This document shows, piece after piece, positions 36,925-49,598 of a stretch of 64,000 nucleotides of DNA; positions within the stretch are counted from its first letter, which is position 1; every line of letters begins with the position of its first letter. Source of the DNA: Plasmopara viticola (lineage: Eukaryota > Oomycota > Peronosporomycetes > Peronosporales > Peronosporaceae); the NCBI GenBank assembly GCA_001695595.3, contig MBPM02000024.1:496001-560000 (forward strand), given 5' to 3'. The notes under the pieces were generated by a model, which worked only from the letters and a program-made list of their open reading frames with translations, was not told where the DNA came from and ran no database searches. Both the position numbers and the translations under genes were made by a program.

Positions 36925-38687
36925 TCAAGCTTGCATGTTGATATCGACTCTGGGATGATCCGCCATCAACGTGGCAGATGCCCACTTGCGACGATTTAAA
37001 GCAATCTCAATCCTTTTAAGACGTTTAATAGTACTCATCATCTGGACAGGCTTGGCTGGCAAAGTCCAAGCGTCGGTCGTATCGCTTGGCAACGTTGTGA
37101 GCTGCTCTTGTACCACGAGCACCATCGCACTTTGTTGCATTAGCTCAGTCACGATCTTCTGCAGCTTTGCAGCCTGGGAAACAAGGTCAAGCTCCTTTTC
37201 GTGGCCTTCCCGACTCGTTCGCTCTTGCATTCGCTCGTTCTTTTTCATCAATTTTTCGCGAATGATCAACACTTTGAGCACTTTCACACTCGTGTCCAGC
37301 ACCTCGTCGTACTTTTCACGACGATGTCGTTTCTCGAGCGCCCACTTTGCTTGTTCGTACTCCACCTGCTCGTGATCGCAAGCCACTTGTTGCTGAATAT
37401 CTTGGACCCGCCCTTCCAGGAGTCCGAGTTTCTGGCGGTACAGTTCCACCGTATGATTCAAAGTTTCGCTAGACTCGCAACAACATTTGTGCGAGTCAAA
37501 ATCCTCGAGCAACATTGATAAGCGAGCGTCAAGTTCATTCGCACGCTGCATTTGCGCTGTCAGTGCTACTTCACATCGTAAAGCGTGCAAATGTGACGAC
37601 TTTGCACAAGCCGCTAGATGGGAAGGTTGCGTATGGAATCCATCGACAGTGTCGATCGTCTCGGTGGCACCATCAGAAACTACCGGTCGGGCATTGACTG
37701 CTGCTGCACTGTAAGCAAGCTGAGATGATAAAACCGATATGCGGCCTCGCAGTGATGCGGTGATACGATTCGCACGCTCAAGCTTCTGCGTAATGCTACT
37801 CGCGTAGTCCTCACAAGTCACTGAGCAAAGAAGAGATGGTTGTAAAAAAGAAAAACGATTGACAGAGGTCGTATTAAGGAATGAACTCACTCTGTCGTTG
37901 ATTCGCCTCAAGCACAAGTCGTTCTTGCGCCAATCTATGCAAAGCCTCACCCGTATCCATTCGAGCAAGGCACTCATCTTCAAACTTTGTAAACGCTTCC
38001 GTCACTTGACGTTTCTCTTCAAAGGTTTTTTCTCTCCACGATACTAGAGCATCATCCCACAAATCCACAAGCTCCTCCACTTTCTCGGGTACTAGCTGCA
38101 ACGCAGTTGCATTATTGTTTTCCTCAAGCGACCCCCCCGTTGCTGCTGCAGCAGTGCATTCTAGTACATTAGCGGCCTCGTCATTTACAACGTCGACAAG
38201 AACATCGGTAATGTCATGAATGGCGCGCACTAGAGCCCTACAAACAACTTGGTTCGCACGTGCCTGTCTTTCCACATCTCGCTGCACCCACTCTAGTTCC
38301 GTACGCTCATCACTCTTGACTGCATTTCTCGCATCCACTACATCCACACCTTCGCCTTTCGCTAAACCAAACATCAACGTCAGTCGCTGCTATCCCTCTT
38401 CACTCTACACGTCTGCGCTTACGTGTGTGTAGAACGGAATCCGATGCAAAGGACGTGTCGTGTGACTCTATTGGCTCTACCGCTTCCTGCACTTCAGCCT
38501 CGTCGTCCTCGAGCACCTTTCGTTCAGGCGTTAAGAGCACCGTGGGTGGTAATTGCCACGCTTTTTCAAACAGCGTCTCGTCGTGACCACACACAGATTG
38601 CCGTCTCTTTCGAACACTCTGAATGGCAGCTTGTAGCTGGTCCGCAGTCTGCTGCAGTCGCTTCGAGACGACCGGATCACGTCGCAT
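36925..38687 (-). CDS. Coiled-coil protein of unknown function (3 exons)
   Basis: Exons 38423-38687, 37891-38361 and 36925-37820 splice through two introns of 61 nt (GTAAGC...TTTAG) and 70 nt (GTGAGT...CTCAG) to give 543 residues without frame breaks. The N-terminus (MRRDPVVSKRLQQTADQLQA) is helical and basic. An acidic, Ser-rich linker follows, then long heptad-like stretches from about residue 90 to the end, for example EQVEYEQAKWALEKRHRR, LMKKNERMQERTSREGHE and ELDLVSQAAKLQKIVTEL. There is no signal peptide, membrane segment or enzyme motif. I do not recognise the family. A structural or scaffold role fits the architecture but is unproven. It is divergent from the FAAL-like gene, with 138 bases between start codons. 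Confidence 0.75.
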
Positions 38688-38825
38688 CGCTGACTCAGTC
38701 AGCCTTACGACGGGTCACGTTCTAACGGATCTACGCGCTGATTGGCTGTTAAAGTTGAAGTGAGTGGCCCTCTCAGGCGTTATATATATTCTAATTTCTC
38801 ACTGACTCTTCGCATTCACACATTC
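38688..38825. promoter_or_regulatory. Divergent promoter region
   Basis: 138 bases lie between the start codons of the coiled-coil gene (-) and the FAAL-like gene (+). They contain GATTGGCTGTTAAAG (an inverted CCAAT box), a TATATATATTC tract, and TCTCACTGACTC followed by CATTCACACATTC just before the plus-strand ATG. The last is similar to the initiator-plus-FPR arrangement of oomycete core promoters. Confidence 0.45.
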
Positions 38826-41380
38826 ATGTCGTCGGAGCTGCTGGAGCGCGTGGAGAAATGGGCGACTGAGACGCCAAACAAGGTGTGTGAACGTCTCAAA
38901 ATTACTTTACTATATGCTAGAGCATATGGCTATCCATGTGCAACGAGTTGGGGGGCACATTGGCTCTGACACTTGATTTATTGTCAATCATTTGCGCTCA
39001 AGTTGCTAAATAAATGTATTCCTTTTCCTTTGTAGACAATGCTGTCATTTGTGAATGATCAAGGTGTCGTGACATCTTCACTCACTTGCATGGTAAGCAG
39101 TATTTTGTACCAGATGCATTGCGTCTTTTGTGAAGAAGCTGTACTTGACTAATGTTGTGCTTGTTGTTTATGTCGCTCTAGGAGCTCCATACACGCGTGC
39201 AGAATCTCGCAAGTCTTCTCATTGCACCAATGTATCAACACAGCAAAGGGTATGTGCAAATTGGTGCTACTTTTGATACCAATAGGTGCCAAAAATGACC
39301 TTCTTGATACAGTTTGGGCCTCAAACAGGGAGATCGAGTGCTGGTAGTGTACCCGCCAGGGCTGGAATTTGTTGTCGCGTTTCTTGCTTGCTTAAAAGCT
39401 GGAGTCATTGCTGTACCCGTGTACCCGCCTGACCCACGCAAGTTGAAAAAAGACATTAGTATGTTTGTGACGGTGACGCAGAATTGCCACGCGAAAACGG
39501 CGCTGACGTGCTCAATGTACTACAATGTCAAGAAAATTTCGTCGATTAAGGAAAAATTTACATTCTCGGGCGCTGCAGAATGGCCAGAGCATTTAAATTG
39601 GGTCGTTACGGACGATTTGGTTGACACGAAAGAAATTGACCCAGCTAAACACTGGATTACTCAGTCGCCATCTGCTGAAACTACGGCTTTTTTACAATAT
39701 ACTTCGGGCTCAACGTCTTCACCTAAGGGAGTGATTCTCACGCATGGTAATTTAAATCACAATCTGCGCACGATCAGCTCAGCGCTTCATGCAGGGCGAG
39801 ATACAGTAGTCGTATCGTGGCTGCCGCAATACCACGACATGGGTCTTATCGGTGCTTACCTCGGTACTATCTTTAACGGTGGAACGGGTGTGTATTTATC
39901 GCCCTTTAGTTTCATTCGGGACCCATGCTTGTGGTTACGGCTGGTGTCAAAGTACCGCGCTACCCACCTTCAGGCCCCCAACTTTGCGTACTCACTTCTT
40001 GCGAGAAAGAGTGATCGACTCACTGCTGGTCTTGCCACTGGCCAACATGTGGATCTATCGAGCGTGCGGCATATGATAAATGGTGCTGAACCGATCCAAG
40101 GTGAGGCAATTGACAGCTTTTATCGGGCATTTACACCTTTTGGTCTCGCTGAAGGTGTCGTGAAACCTACTTACGGTCTTGCAGAGCATACAGTGTACGT
40201 TTGCGGGAGTGGAAAGCAACGACTGTGGGTCGACAAACAGGCTTTGGAAACTAATCGTGTCTTTCAAGCCGTTGACCAGTCAGCCACAGCTCATGCCGTG
40301 AAAGAGATGATTGGCTGCGGGGTGCCATCGAGAAAAGATCATGGCATTGACGTTCGTATTGTCGATCCCGAACGGAATGAGGAAAAGCTAGAGGGAGAGA
40401 TTGGTGAAATTTGGATCTCGAGTGCATCGAAAGCTCAAGGCTATTACGGTAACGAGATGCACGAAGTGTCTGCGCAGGCGTTTCAAGCCAAGGTCGTTGG
40501 CGATACGGAAGGGAGCCTTTTTTTACGGACGGGTGATTTAGGAGTCTTTTACAACCAAGAGCTTTTTATCTGTGGTCGCATGAAGGATGTGATCATTCTT
40601 CGCGGTCGGAACCATTATCCGCAAGATTTAGAGGCCACTGCCGAGTCTTTCGAAGAAATTCGTCCGGGGTGTTGTGCGGTATTTTCCTATGCGGCTGGCG
40701 GCAATGAAGACGAGGAGCTTTTGGCCTTGGTCGCGGAGCTGCGGGATCCAATGATTACCAGCAAAGCAAGTTTATGTGGCAAAATGCGCAGTGCCATTGC
40801 TCGCGAACACGGCGTCAAACTAACGTTGGTCGTGCTCTTGGCCCCTCGATCGATACCAAAGACAACGAGTGGCAAGATTGCGCGATCAAAATGCAAACAG
40901 GCTCTTCAGGAGAAAAGATTGGACGAGCTCTATCGCAACGAAGACATGGTTGCTGATCTTTCGGTGGACGACGGATGCGACGAAGCGGTAGCAGGCGAGA
41001 CGATGGACCGAACCGTCCATGGTTCTCAGGTCCCTTCTACTAATCACAGTACCAAGGCTACAGTGATTACGGGAGTGCCGCCCGATCAAGTTTTTACATT
41101 CTTAGTCGACGAACTTGCCCGTACTCTTGGTGTGGAAACATCACAGATTACCAATGACACGCCACTTCAGGAACTTGGGCTGGATTCCATGGCGTTGACC
41201 CAGCTCCAAGGTGTAATTTCGCAAAAGTATCAGGTTCATGTTGAAGAAGAATTGCTGTATGGTGACACGACGACGCTTACGAGCCTTCACGCTGGCCTCT
41301 GTGGTGAAGCATCGGGTCACAAGACAGGAGGTAGCAGTGCCTCGCAGCAAAAATTGTGCTGCGGATGCATTGCATGTTAA
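38826..41380 (+). CDS. Fatty-acyl-AMP ligase-like adenylating enzyme with C-terminal acyl-carrier domain
   Basis: Exons 38826-38882, 39036-39092, 39182-39249 and 39313-41380 (introns 153, 89 and 63 nt) give 749 residues. Family-defining motifs run in order: LKQGDRVLVVYPPGLEF, LQYTSGSTSSPKGV (AMP-binding P-loop), WLPQYHDMGLIGAY, NGAEPIQ, PTYGLAEHTVYV, LRTGDLG, and GRMKDVIILRGRNHYPQDLE. The HDMGLIG and RGRNHYPQD forms are typical of fatty-acyl-AMP ligases rather than CoA ligases. These activate a fatty acid with ATP and pass it to a carrier protein. The carrier is built in: LQELGLDSMALTQLQ puts the phosphopantetheine serine at about residue 686 (41186-41188). The C-terminus is Cys-rich (CCGCIAC), which could be lipid-modified. 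No polyketide synthase or NRPS gene is adjacent, so the acceptor is unknown. No signal peptide; probably cytosolic or on a membrane surface. Confidence 0.88.
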
Positions 41381-41519
41381 TATAAACTCGTATCGGAAAT
41401 ATGACTTTGTACGTGATTATCATCATATAGTATTATACGGAAAACATATTTTCTAGGAAAAAGAGTTAGTAATAGTACTACGTACACATTGATAATTAGA
41501 CCCAATGGGACGTTTCCGC

Positions 41520-43838
41520 TCAATCAATGTACTCAATCGAAGTCGATGTTGGACTCTGTGCGAGTGCGTTCGTGCTCTCTAGACTCTGTGATGGCGACAT
41601 CTGATCAACATATTGCAGCTGTTGTGCGCCATCAAGAGCTTGCTGCTGTTTCAGGATCTTCTTGCCCTCAATAATCATTGACCGGAGCAACGCTTGTTGG
41701 GCCGCAATCTGTTCTTCCATTTTGCTAAAAGACCTTGGCAACGGCGTAATTATCTCCACACTGTCAGGTTCTTCAAGCAGCACATCTGCATTGCCGGCAA
41801 CACTTTCCTTGTGACTCGTAACGTCCGTACTCCCTCGATCACTCTGTGAACTAACGCTTGTCGAGCCACCCGAGGCATCGGAATTGTGCCGCCGTCGATC
41901 GTGTGAGCCTCGCCACTTGGAGCGGCGCACACCGACATCAGGCGTTCTACTGCTTCCGACCGATTTCGAGGTCGATTGGGATTGCTCCTTCACTTCATCT
42001 AACGGTTTCTCTCGGTTGATCGCAGACAGAACCTTGGTCGACCACCCGGTATACCAGATCCCCGACTTTTCTCCACTCACACTACTGGCTCCTAATGAGC
42101 TCGTCGATGACGATGACGAAGCACGCGAATAACTTTGATGCAGGTTCGATTCTCTATCACCGAATTGGTCCACCACGGAACTTCGAGCGGGTGCTACGTG
42201 ACTGGGCAATACTTCACTCTCTCTTGCAGAATACAACATGACTCCACTGCTTTCGTACGCATCGTCCGAACCAAAGTCGTTTTCTGCTGCCAAAGCGCTT
42301 CGACGCTCTTGTCGGGCCTTATTTACACACTTATAGCAGAATTTTTCTACACTAACGATAAAGCTGCTCCCTGTTTCCGGTAACATACCGGGCGGGAGTT
42401 TGCTGGACTGAATACCGAGCTCAATGGTGCATGCACTGCACATGATTTCGGCACACACGCGGCAATGATGACGCGAACGCAAAAGATTAAAGCTTTTAAA
42501 GCATACCGAACACGCTGAGCGTTCACTATTCGGAACCCACGCCTTGTCTGTAATCAAGCGAGCTTGTACGAGAAATTTAGCGTCCGCAGCCGTGGCATGG
42601 TGAAGTGCGACCGTATACAGTGTGGACACGGCACGGTTTGCAAGCCAACTAGGCGTATTGCGATTACCATCAAACTGTTCTTCCGAAATCATCGACACGT
42701 CTACTTTACCAGTGGATGGGCCCATACTACGGAAGAGCCAGATCCATGTCCCCGACGTGCGGATAAAGCCAAAGTTGCGTTCGTTTCCATTGCAATCCGC
42801 CAAATCGATACTTTGCTGGACTCTGGCTAAAACCGTTTGTCCTCTGGCATCTTTGATTGTCTTTGAACATTCAAGTACAATCGTATCGCGACAGCTAAAG
42901 ACCGAGTCAAGAGAGCTCTGGAAAGCAAGCCATTTAATACCTACAAACCGAAACGGATCCTCCTGTGAAGGCTTCGCATGCACTTGTAGCACAGCAGAGT
43001 CAAGAAAACTATCTTGGTAACAATGTGCCATGTACGCACGCTGACTCTCTGTCGTACAGCAATTCAGAGCATATTGGATATTATCCAATGACGTGTCTAC
43101 TTTCGCACGCATCAACACTTTTCGCTGCATATTGCTGGTCTCAGTCTCCTTTTGACGGTAAATCGTGCAGTTTTTCTTGTCAAGATGCGGTTTCCAGCTT
43201 TCATTGGTATACGGAAGACCCTGTGTGGGATTATCTAGCCACGTCGACGTTGAGTTCACATGCGCTTCCACAACTTTCTCAAGTTTCGTCGTCAGCGTCT
43301 CAAACTGATCGGCCGACATGCGACTCGTTGGTAAATGCTCGGGAGCGAGCGGGAACCGAAAACTGTCGCCAGAGTCTTTGACGCGGATGACACGGCCCGT
43401 ATTCATCCATTCCACCCCACCACGTGGCACTGCGTTTGCCTTTCGCGCCTTGAAATCAAAATCCGACCCCGCATTGCTGCCCGTGGAGCTGTGGCTGTCC
43501 ATACTCCCGCTCGTACCACCATAAGGAGCTGCTCGCGACGCAACGAGATCCGAGCTTTGCGATGCGACCGGTTGAAACGTACTCGGTGGCTTGAACGCCG
43601 CGAACGTCGTATTGCTGTCACGCTGGCCACGGTCTGAGCTTCCACTAGAAAAGCCAGCACTCTTCGAATACACAAAACCACTTCCTACGTGGGGTGAAGA
43701 CGTGGAGGATTCCCCTGTAGTGGGCAAGGAGCCGACGTTGGAAGGCACGAGACCGCCGCCGAGTCGTTTCGACACGGGGCGTTTGACCACCTTCGTGCCC
43801 GGGACTTGAAAGACGGTAAACCCAACGTCGTTGCTCAT
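41520..43838 (-). CDS. START-like domain plus FYVE zinc-finger protein
   Basis: 772 residues in one exon from the ATG at 43838 (MSNDVGFTVFQVPGTK). An in-frame ATG at 43946 would add 36 residues; I prefer the inner one because the extension is Arg/Ser/Thr-rich and featureless. Residues 1 to about 160 are disordered and Ser-rich. Residues about 180-430 match the START-like lipid-binding region common in oomycetes (FRFVGIKWLAFQSS, ECSKTIKDARGQTV). The FYVE finger begins at about residue 435: WVPNSERSACSVC, then RSRHHCRVCAEIMCSAC and a last pair FCYKCVNKA. FYVE domains bind PI3P on endosomes. The C-terminal 250 residues are Ser/Thr-rich and end in a Gln-rich helix. A role in lipid sensing or membrane traffic is inferred. 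Convergent with the FAAL-like gene. Confidence 0.87.
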   Translation of the reverse strand: MSNDVGFTVFQVPGTKVVKRPVSKRLGGGLVPSNVGSLPTTGESSTSSPHVGSGFVYSKSAGFSSGSSDRGQRDSNTTFAAFKPPSTFQPVASQSSDLVASRAAPYGGTSGSMDSHSSTGSNAGSDFDFKARKANAVPRGGVEWMNTGRVIRVKDSGDSFRFPLAPEHLPTSRMSADQFETLTTKLEKVVEAHVNSTSTWLDNPTQGLPYTNESWKPHLDKKNCTIYRQKETETSNMQRKVLMRAKVDTSLDNIQYALNCCTTESQRAYMAHCYQDSFLDSAVLQVHAKPSQEDPFRFVGIKWLAFQSSLDSVFSCRDTIVLECSKTIKDARGQTVLARVQQSIDLADCNGNERNFGFIRTSGTWIWLFRSMGPSTGKVDVSMISEEQFDGNRNTPSWLANRAVSTLYTVALHHATAADAKFLVQARLITDKAWVPNSERSACSVCFKSFNLLRSRHHCRVCAEIMCSACTIELGIQSSKLPPGMLPETGSSFIVSVEKFCYKCVNKARQERRSALAAENDFGSDDAYESSGVMLYSARESEVLPSHVAPARSSVVDQFGDRESNLHQSYSRASSSSSTSSLGASSVSGEKSGIWYTGWSTKVLSAINREKPLDEVKEQSQSTSKSVGSSRTPDVGVRRSKWRGSHDRRRHNSDASGGSTSVSSQSDRGSTDVTSHKESVAGNADVLLEEPDSVEIITPLPRSFSKMEEQIAAQQALLRSMIIEGKKILKQQQALDGAQQLQYVDQMSPSQSLESTNALAQSPTSTSIEYID

Positions 43839-44992
43839 GATGCGGCACTTTGTTGTCTGGGTACGAGTATACTTCGTGTCTGGGGACGTGGCAGAGTCGG
43901 AAAAGGAGGGACGTACGATGCTTCTCTGCACTCTGACGACATACACTCGACTGGTTAAAATTTATTTCTAGCTCAGAATTAGAAGATAAGATGCAGAGAA
44001 AGCCATGTGATTGGTTGTTTGTATCTGGGAGAAAAGCCGGCAACAAGGTTGACGATGCTGCTTCTGGAAAAGGGGTCACTTGATCCAATCGGGATCTTGC
44101 ATTTGTTTGTGAAGACTCTACGTCGTCTTTAGACTCTCAGATTCTCGGACAATAGACGATCGCGTCGAGAGCAGGTAGTGCAGAATAGAAGATGCGAGAC
44201 CGATTTCATCTTTCACTCAATAGCAAACAAAATATATTTAGCCACGGATATTTTGACGTAAACATCCGCCAAAACTTGTGAATAGTGGCGTGGAAAAAGG
44301 GGCTATCAAGCAGATCTCGTTGTGTTCAGTAATTTAAAAATGGCGCTTGTACGCGGAATCTTTCTTAACATGGGCATTGCATTGCAAAGAAAGATGAGTA
44401 CTCCATTTGGTGGTGGCATCAGAATTGCACAAGTCCCGCAATTTCGAATCCTTATTGCGACTTTAGCTTCCTCCTGATGTCTGGAAATTCGAATGTCGTC
44501 GTGGCCACTGTATTTTATTAGCAACGTGACAGTCACGTTCATAGACAAGCAAGTGCAAGTCAGCAGCCTATCAACAACGTGCCGGACGATATATCCTAGA
44601 TGCTCTAGCGACGCCGTTGCTTCGTACTCTGTGCATCAACGGTGCATCATAAGAGGTGTAGGATGCTAGCAAGCTAGGCAGCAATACCGAGAGCGCTATG
44701 AATACTACGAGCGTACTTTTTATCCATATCGCAAGGTTGAACCGCCGCACGTCATTGATTTGTGTCATCTGCGCACATCGTCATCAGTGCAGAAACTGGT
44801 CATTGAATCAACCAAGTGGACGTTCCACACACATAATCAAGATTACAGCCAAGGTATTGTATACCGGTAAAGTACCGATGCCGCGCTAGATGAGAGGATC
44901 AAGGTGTTCAATCTGGCAATGTGGGACACAAGAATGCACACATGGCTTGTGTAAACTGCTTTCGTCTCGTTGTTTGATCCATGCAGGCACGT
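43839..44992. other. Intergenic region
   Basis: About 1.15 kb between two minus-strand genes: the 5' flank of the START-FYVE gene and the 3' flank of the transporter gene. A 65-codon ORF at 44571-44768 (-) has a hydrophobic stretch (TLVVFIALSVLLPSLLAS) but no other support. Nothing else is recognised. Confidence 0.45.
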
Positions 44993-46685
44993 CTACTTGT
45001 GCATGTTGCTCATAAAGGACGACTTGATCGGCTCAGTGGGTCCACGGTGCAAATCGCGCCTCTCATCCGCGTACAACGTTGCCAAGGGCAGATGGATTAG
45101 CTTCTTGTACTGTGCGGGAAGGGAAGAGTCAGCATTCGAAAAGTCCATCATTTTTGAAGAGGGCAACAAATGACCACTTACCGCCAAAGTGCCGTAGACC
45201 ATCAGCAAGAAACCCAGCAGCTCCAGCCTGTCGAGAGAGGTACACACATAAACGTGGCTTGTGAATTAAATTCAAGGTCACGATGCAAAAAGCACAGTGT
45301 CAACAGACCAGCTGTAGCGCGTCCACTGTTCGCCAGGCGACGTCAAGTCTTGCCACTGCGCCACGTAATAAACAAGGAGGCTAACCATCCAGACGCCGAG
45401 CGTGCGTAGCGACTATAAAATCAAAGTAGCAATATTTTCACGAGACAGACGTGGGCAAGGCGTTAGTCAGTCAAAAGACGAGACGATCGCTCGTTTCGGT
45501 AGGTGCAACTTAACGAACCTCTGCAATGCTACGCATGACTGCTGACAAATGCTTTGTGACGTAATTGCCCGTGACATTAAGCGTGCCAACCGCCACTATA
45601 AAGGCTAAAGTGAGCCCTACGAGGGGGGGGGAATTCTTTAGCTGCATAAACGTGTCTATAAAGTCTTCGTGCCAGGTTGTAGCGAACGCCGAGCCCGTAA
45701 CAGGCGAAAGTGTGAGGATTGGTATCAATACTATGTAAAACACAAGTCCCCACAATCCTTCAAAGCCCACGAGCAGCATTGGACTCACATTTAGCGCTAG
45801 CATCATGTGCTCCTCGATCACAATTTGCAGCGCGCATAGAATCTGAGCTCCGACAATAAATACCAGCCCCAGCACAGCATTAAACGCATCAATTTCATCG
45901 GCTGTCGAAGCAGCAGACTTGTGACCTACACCGACATATCCTACGAGAGCCACTGCGAACATGACGAGCCAAATACTCGCATAATGATATCCGTAGAGTT
46001 TCTTCCCCATTAAACGCACCGAAAAAAAGGCACTGAAGATAATGATCGAGCCTCTTGCCATCTGAAATACTGACGATGAAATCCACAACAGGCCAACGTT
46101 GCACAGCACTGTCTGCAGCAGATCCAGCATCGACGGTAATGCGATCGACGCCATTGTACGCAATGATACGCGTCCTTGTTGGTCATCCTCTGCTCCCAGG
46201 AGTCGTGGAACCAACAGTGGTGAGTGTTCATTAAAATCTCCAACACAGTGAGGTTGTTTTTGGTGTTTTAAAGCCTCAACTTCGTTCGCAACTTCGAAAT
46301 GATTTGCGTACTTACGCCTAATAGCGACCATATCCTCCGAGGCCGGTGCCGTCGCTACATACCGTCGTCCACCCTTTTGCAATCCCAGTAATGGTGTCGC
46401 CAAACACCGACGGTGTTGTGAACTTTGACGTGCATAGAAATAGACCAGACATAGTGTCATGGCTACCTTCATCTGCAGCACGCCGAACCAGGGCTTGGCG
46501 AAAGGACACAGCGTTGTCACCTCTCGTGTATCTGGGTCTATGCACGTAGCCGTGCCATGTGAGCGCACGGCATACTGAGTTTTCATAATCACAGTGCTAA
46601 AGGTACCGGACACGAGCATAGCGACAGTTGACAGTGCGCTCTCTTGCTGAACAGGCTGGCGCATCTTCGGTGCCGCCGGATACAA
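44993..46685 (-). CDS. SLC35F6-type drug/metabolite-superfamily transporter (4 exons)
   Basis: Exons 45519-46685, 45282-45412, 45182-45227 and 44993-45109 (introns 106, 54 and 72 nt) give 486 residues. The first exon alone would stop right after SAVMRSIAE; splicing continues it into SLRTLGVWMVSLLVYYVAQW and ASLELLGFLLMVYGTLAYKK, the last helices expected for this family. Around ten hydrophobic segments are visible, beginning STVAMLVSGTFSTVIMK. A long hydrophilic loop (residues about 100-175) follows the second helix. The conserved block QMARGSIIIFSAFFSVRLMG is typical of SLC35F members, which are putative nucleotide-sugar or small-solute transporters of Golgi, lysosome or mitochondrial membranes; the substrate is unknown. 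The 72-nt third intron has no in-frame stop, so retention would insert 24 residues. Splice choices are inferred from frame and family fit. Confidence 0.82.
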
Positions 46686-49598
46686 GTAGTCAATGCGGAC
46701 TTCAACTTAGGACGAATAGTATACTCGAATTTAATAGAATAGTACGACTTATATAATAGTATTCATTCGTAGCATTGTGCGTTCTGTGGATTTGCGTTTG
46801 TGATATTTTATTACGCTGAATTTAGACCGTTCGAGCACTGTTGTATAGTGTTAATGGACAATCAGTGTTATCTAGAAGAAGGCCTCGTCGCGCCAATTTT
46901 TCCTTGCCCATGTAAAAAAGTTTTTGGTCGTTTTCCCTGCCGGCATTTTATGACCTCGATCAAGCAATGGTGCAGAGATAAGTCCACGTACTTCAAACAA
47001 TGCTGAACTTCTTATAATCAATGTGGATTTCTGATGTGCAATGGTCCACGAGAAGATGATGTGATCGCAAGTGTTCATATAAAAGTAGTTTTGTGACTGA
47101 CAGGCTAAAAAAATTGAAATTTGTCTTTGCCTCTTTCATATATCAGGTTCACGTCATCGTGTTTTGGGTGAGGCTCGGTGCTGTCTATCTAAACGAAGTT
47201 TGTGATTAATTTATCTTGACGCTACATCCTGGTCACCATGGCCAGGATAGCCTTGTTATCAGGACCATATACTTGAACAAAATTGGCTTCTTAATTTCTT
47301 TGCCGACGAATGTGATCAATTTTGACTACGTTATTCCATCCGAACGATTTTCGAAAAAACGTTACGGTGCCACTTTGAATACCAACAAAATATCCCCGAT
47401 CACTCCTGTATAGCATCGGGTTTTGACAGGATCGAAGCCAGCCGGATAAAGCCACCACTGATACAAACTTCACTTTTGAGCCAAAGATTGCTCTTTCCCG
47501 GAGACGTGGCACTTCATCGTCAAAGCCGCGATAGTATATCCCGAATTCTTCAGGCACATTTCTCGTTGATATAAAAATGATCCACAAAGATGTCTGGACA
47601 AACTATAATTAGGTAGGTGCGCGTGGCGTTTGCACTCTCATACCTTGGAGCGCATGATAACATAGCTGAGAGGAACGTTTCGTTCAACGAGCTTTAGACT
47701 CTTGAAGGTGCTCACGCACTTTTGTCTACAAAGTGACCTTAAGGTGTATTTAATAATTCAAGAAAAACATCAATAGGCACCCTTCGAACACCTGGCTTTA
47801 CGGGTGGCTTAAGAGTAATCCCGTCTCGAACTCTACTTTTTGGAGTAAAGGCCGCATCAAAACACCAAAGAACGATCCTATGAAGCTCAGTAGATGGCGA
47901 ACCCAGCAGCGGTGGCTTGTTGACTAAATTTGCAAGTGCACGGGGTTAATCAAGTATTGGTAAACTCTAATGCTGGTCAGCGATTGCAGTACAAGATAGC
48001 ACCGATATTAAGTTGCTTTGGGCTTGACTGGTCAATGGAATGGCTTCAAAGAGATTGAGAAGGAATTAGACTTGGCTGAAAGGTTTGGAAATGTTGACAT
48101 CACGAAGTCATGTTCTATTCCTTAAAATCGACAAGTAAGGGTATGACGTGGCCTGAAAAGCCTAGATCAATCAATTGTGGAAGGGCATAGGTGCCAGTCA
48201 CCCATTTTTCGCAGCAGTGCTTTGTTGGGTCATGTTCCCACCCCTTTTCTCCGGAATCTCGATTTTATAAACGTAGCATTTCCTTGTCGCAAAAAGCTGA
48301 GAAAGAGCGTTACCGAAAGGATGAACATATCACATCTTCCTTGAAGCTTGCCTGGTATGATTAGCTGAAGAAAAATCTTCTTTTCATGGGACGACGTCGT
48401 TTCCGATTCTAGAAGAAAGGATCTAATTTTGCGCGCTAAATCGATACTAAGCAGGGTGACTTATGAGGTGACGACGTCTCAAAAAGCGTTCATTAGCGGG
48501 TAATCTAGCTCTGCTAGCAGCACAGGCTGCAGAAGATGCTTGAGATTGGCTTGCATAAATTTCCAAACGAGGATTATAGCACCACCAAGTGCGAGTTACA
48601 AAGTTTTGCAAGCATATACTGTGAGTAGCATTAGATCCCAGATGAGAACTAGAGTACCAGTTTGAGTGGGTAACATAGAAAAGAATCGAAGTGCGTTATG
48701 AATTCGCTCATTGAGCCACACGGACGCTGACAAAAAGACCTCAAGTGAAGGGATAATTGACCGATCACTGGTCGTTTTATCACGACAAGTGCGCTCCAAT
48801 CGGGAGCATTTCTAGAAGTGTCAAGGTTACTGAACCTCGAAAAACTCGAAGCTACTGACCGGCATTTATTCAGAGGCGACTAATCACTTAAGTCAAAGGG
48901 CCACTTGACATTAGTTCGAGAAGCAACGACATACTTTGCCGCTTCACCGTCTTTCAATTCAAAGAAGATGAAACGGAAAGAGTGACCGAGATTATGCCGT
49001 TCCCCCGGCTCCTTACTGACCACGCGGCCTATACCTGACCCAAAATTTCCCCACAGCCTGGTGACTTGCGCTTTGATTTGTCGTTGTTATGGTTAAAAGC
49101 GAGCTGTCATGTAAACTGCAACTCTATTGTGTGCATCCCTCGCCCGAGTGGCATACCAGAATATTGAAAGAAACGAGCTCCACAATTAGATAATTGCCGA
49201 TATATTGAAGACATCATAGCATACATCTATTATTCTTGCCTCATAGCAACCCAACCAATAGTTATGTAAGCAGTACCGAATTTAAGGCCTACTCCACACT
49301 TTTTCGACCAATTCTTCGAGTTGAAAAATATGAATAAATTGTAATTGACTAAATAGGACGTTGGTATTAACGGTAACCTTGTCACGCATAAAGATGGATC
49401 GATGATCTGTATGGCACGATCAAATGAACTCGCAGTTGCAATCTCTTAAAAGTTGCTTTGCTTTTGCGTTGCAGATCCTTTATGTAAGCGCTTCGATCCT
49501 CGATGGACCAAGCACGGGCGCTTTCATCACCACAACCTAAGAAAATGAAACTCACGCAGCTTTTGCCAAATCGTACGAACCATGACGTCCCGACCTAG
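46686..49598. other. Intergenic region without recognised genes
   Basis: 2.9 kb, AT-rich, with only short ORFs. The longest, 47291-47587 (-), 98 codons, has no recognised family, signal peptide or repeat. No retrotransposon motif or terminal repeat was seen. It may contain decayed elements that cannot be identified by reading. Confidence 0.5.

Noticed and set aside
44571..44768. 65-codon minus-strand ORF with a hydrophobic stretch
   Set aside because: No conserved neighbours, no splice continuation and no family resemblance; probably chance.
47291..47587. 98-codon minus-strand ORF
   Set aside because: Composition is not clearly coding and no domain or repeat was recognised; left as intergenic.
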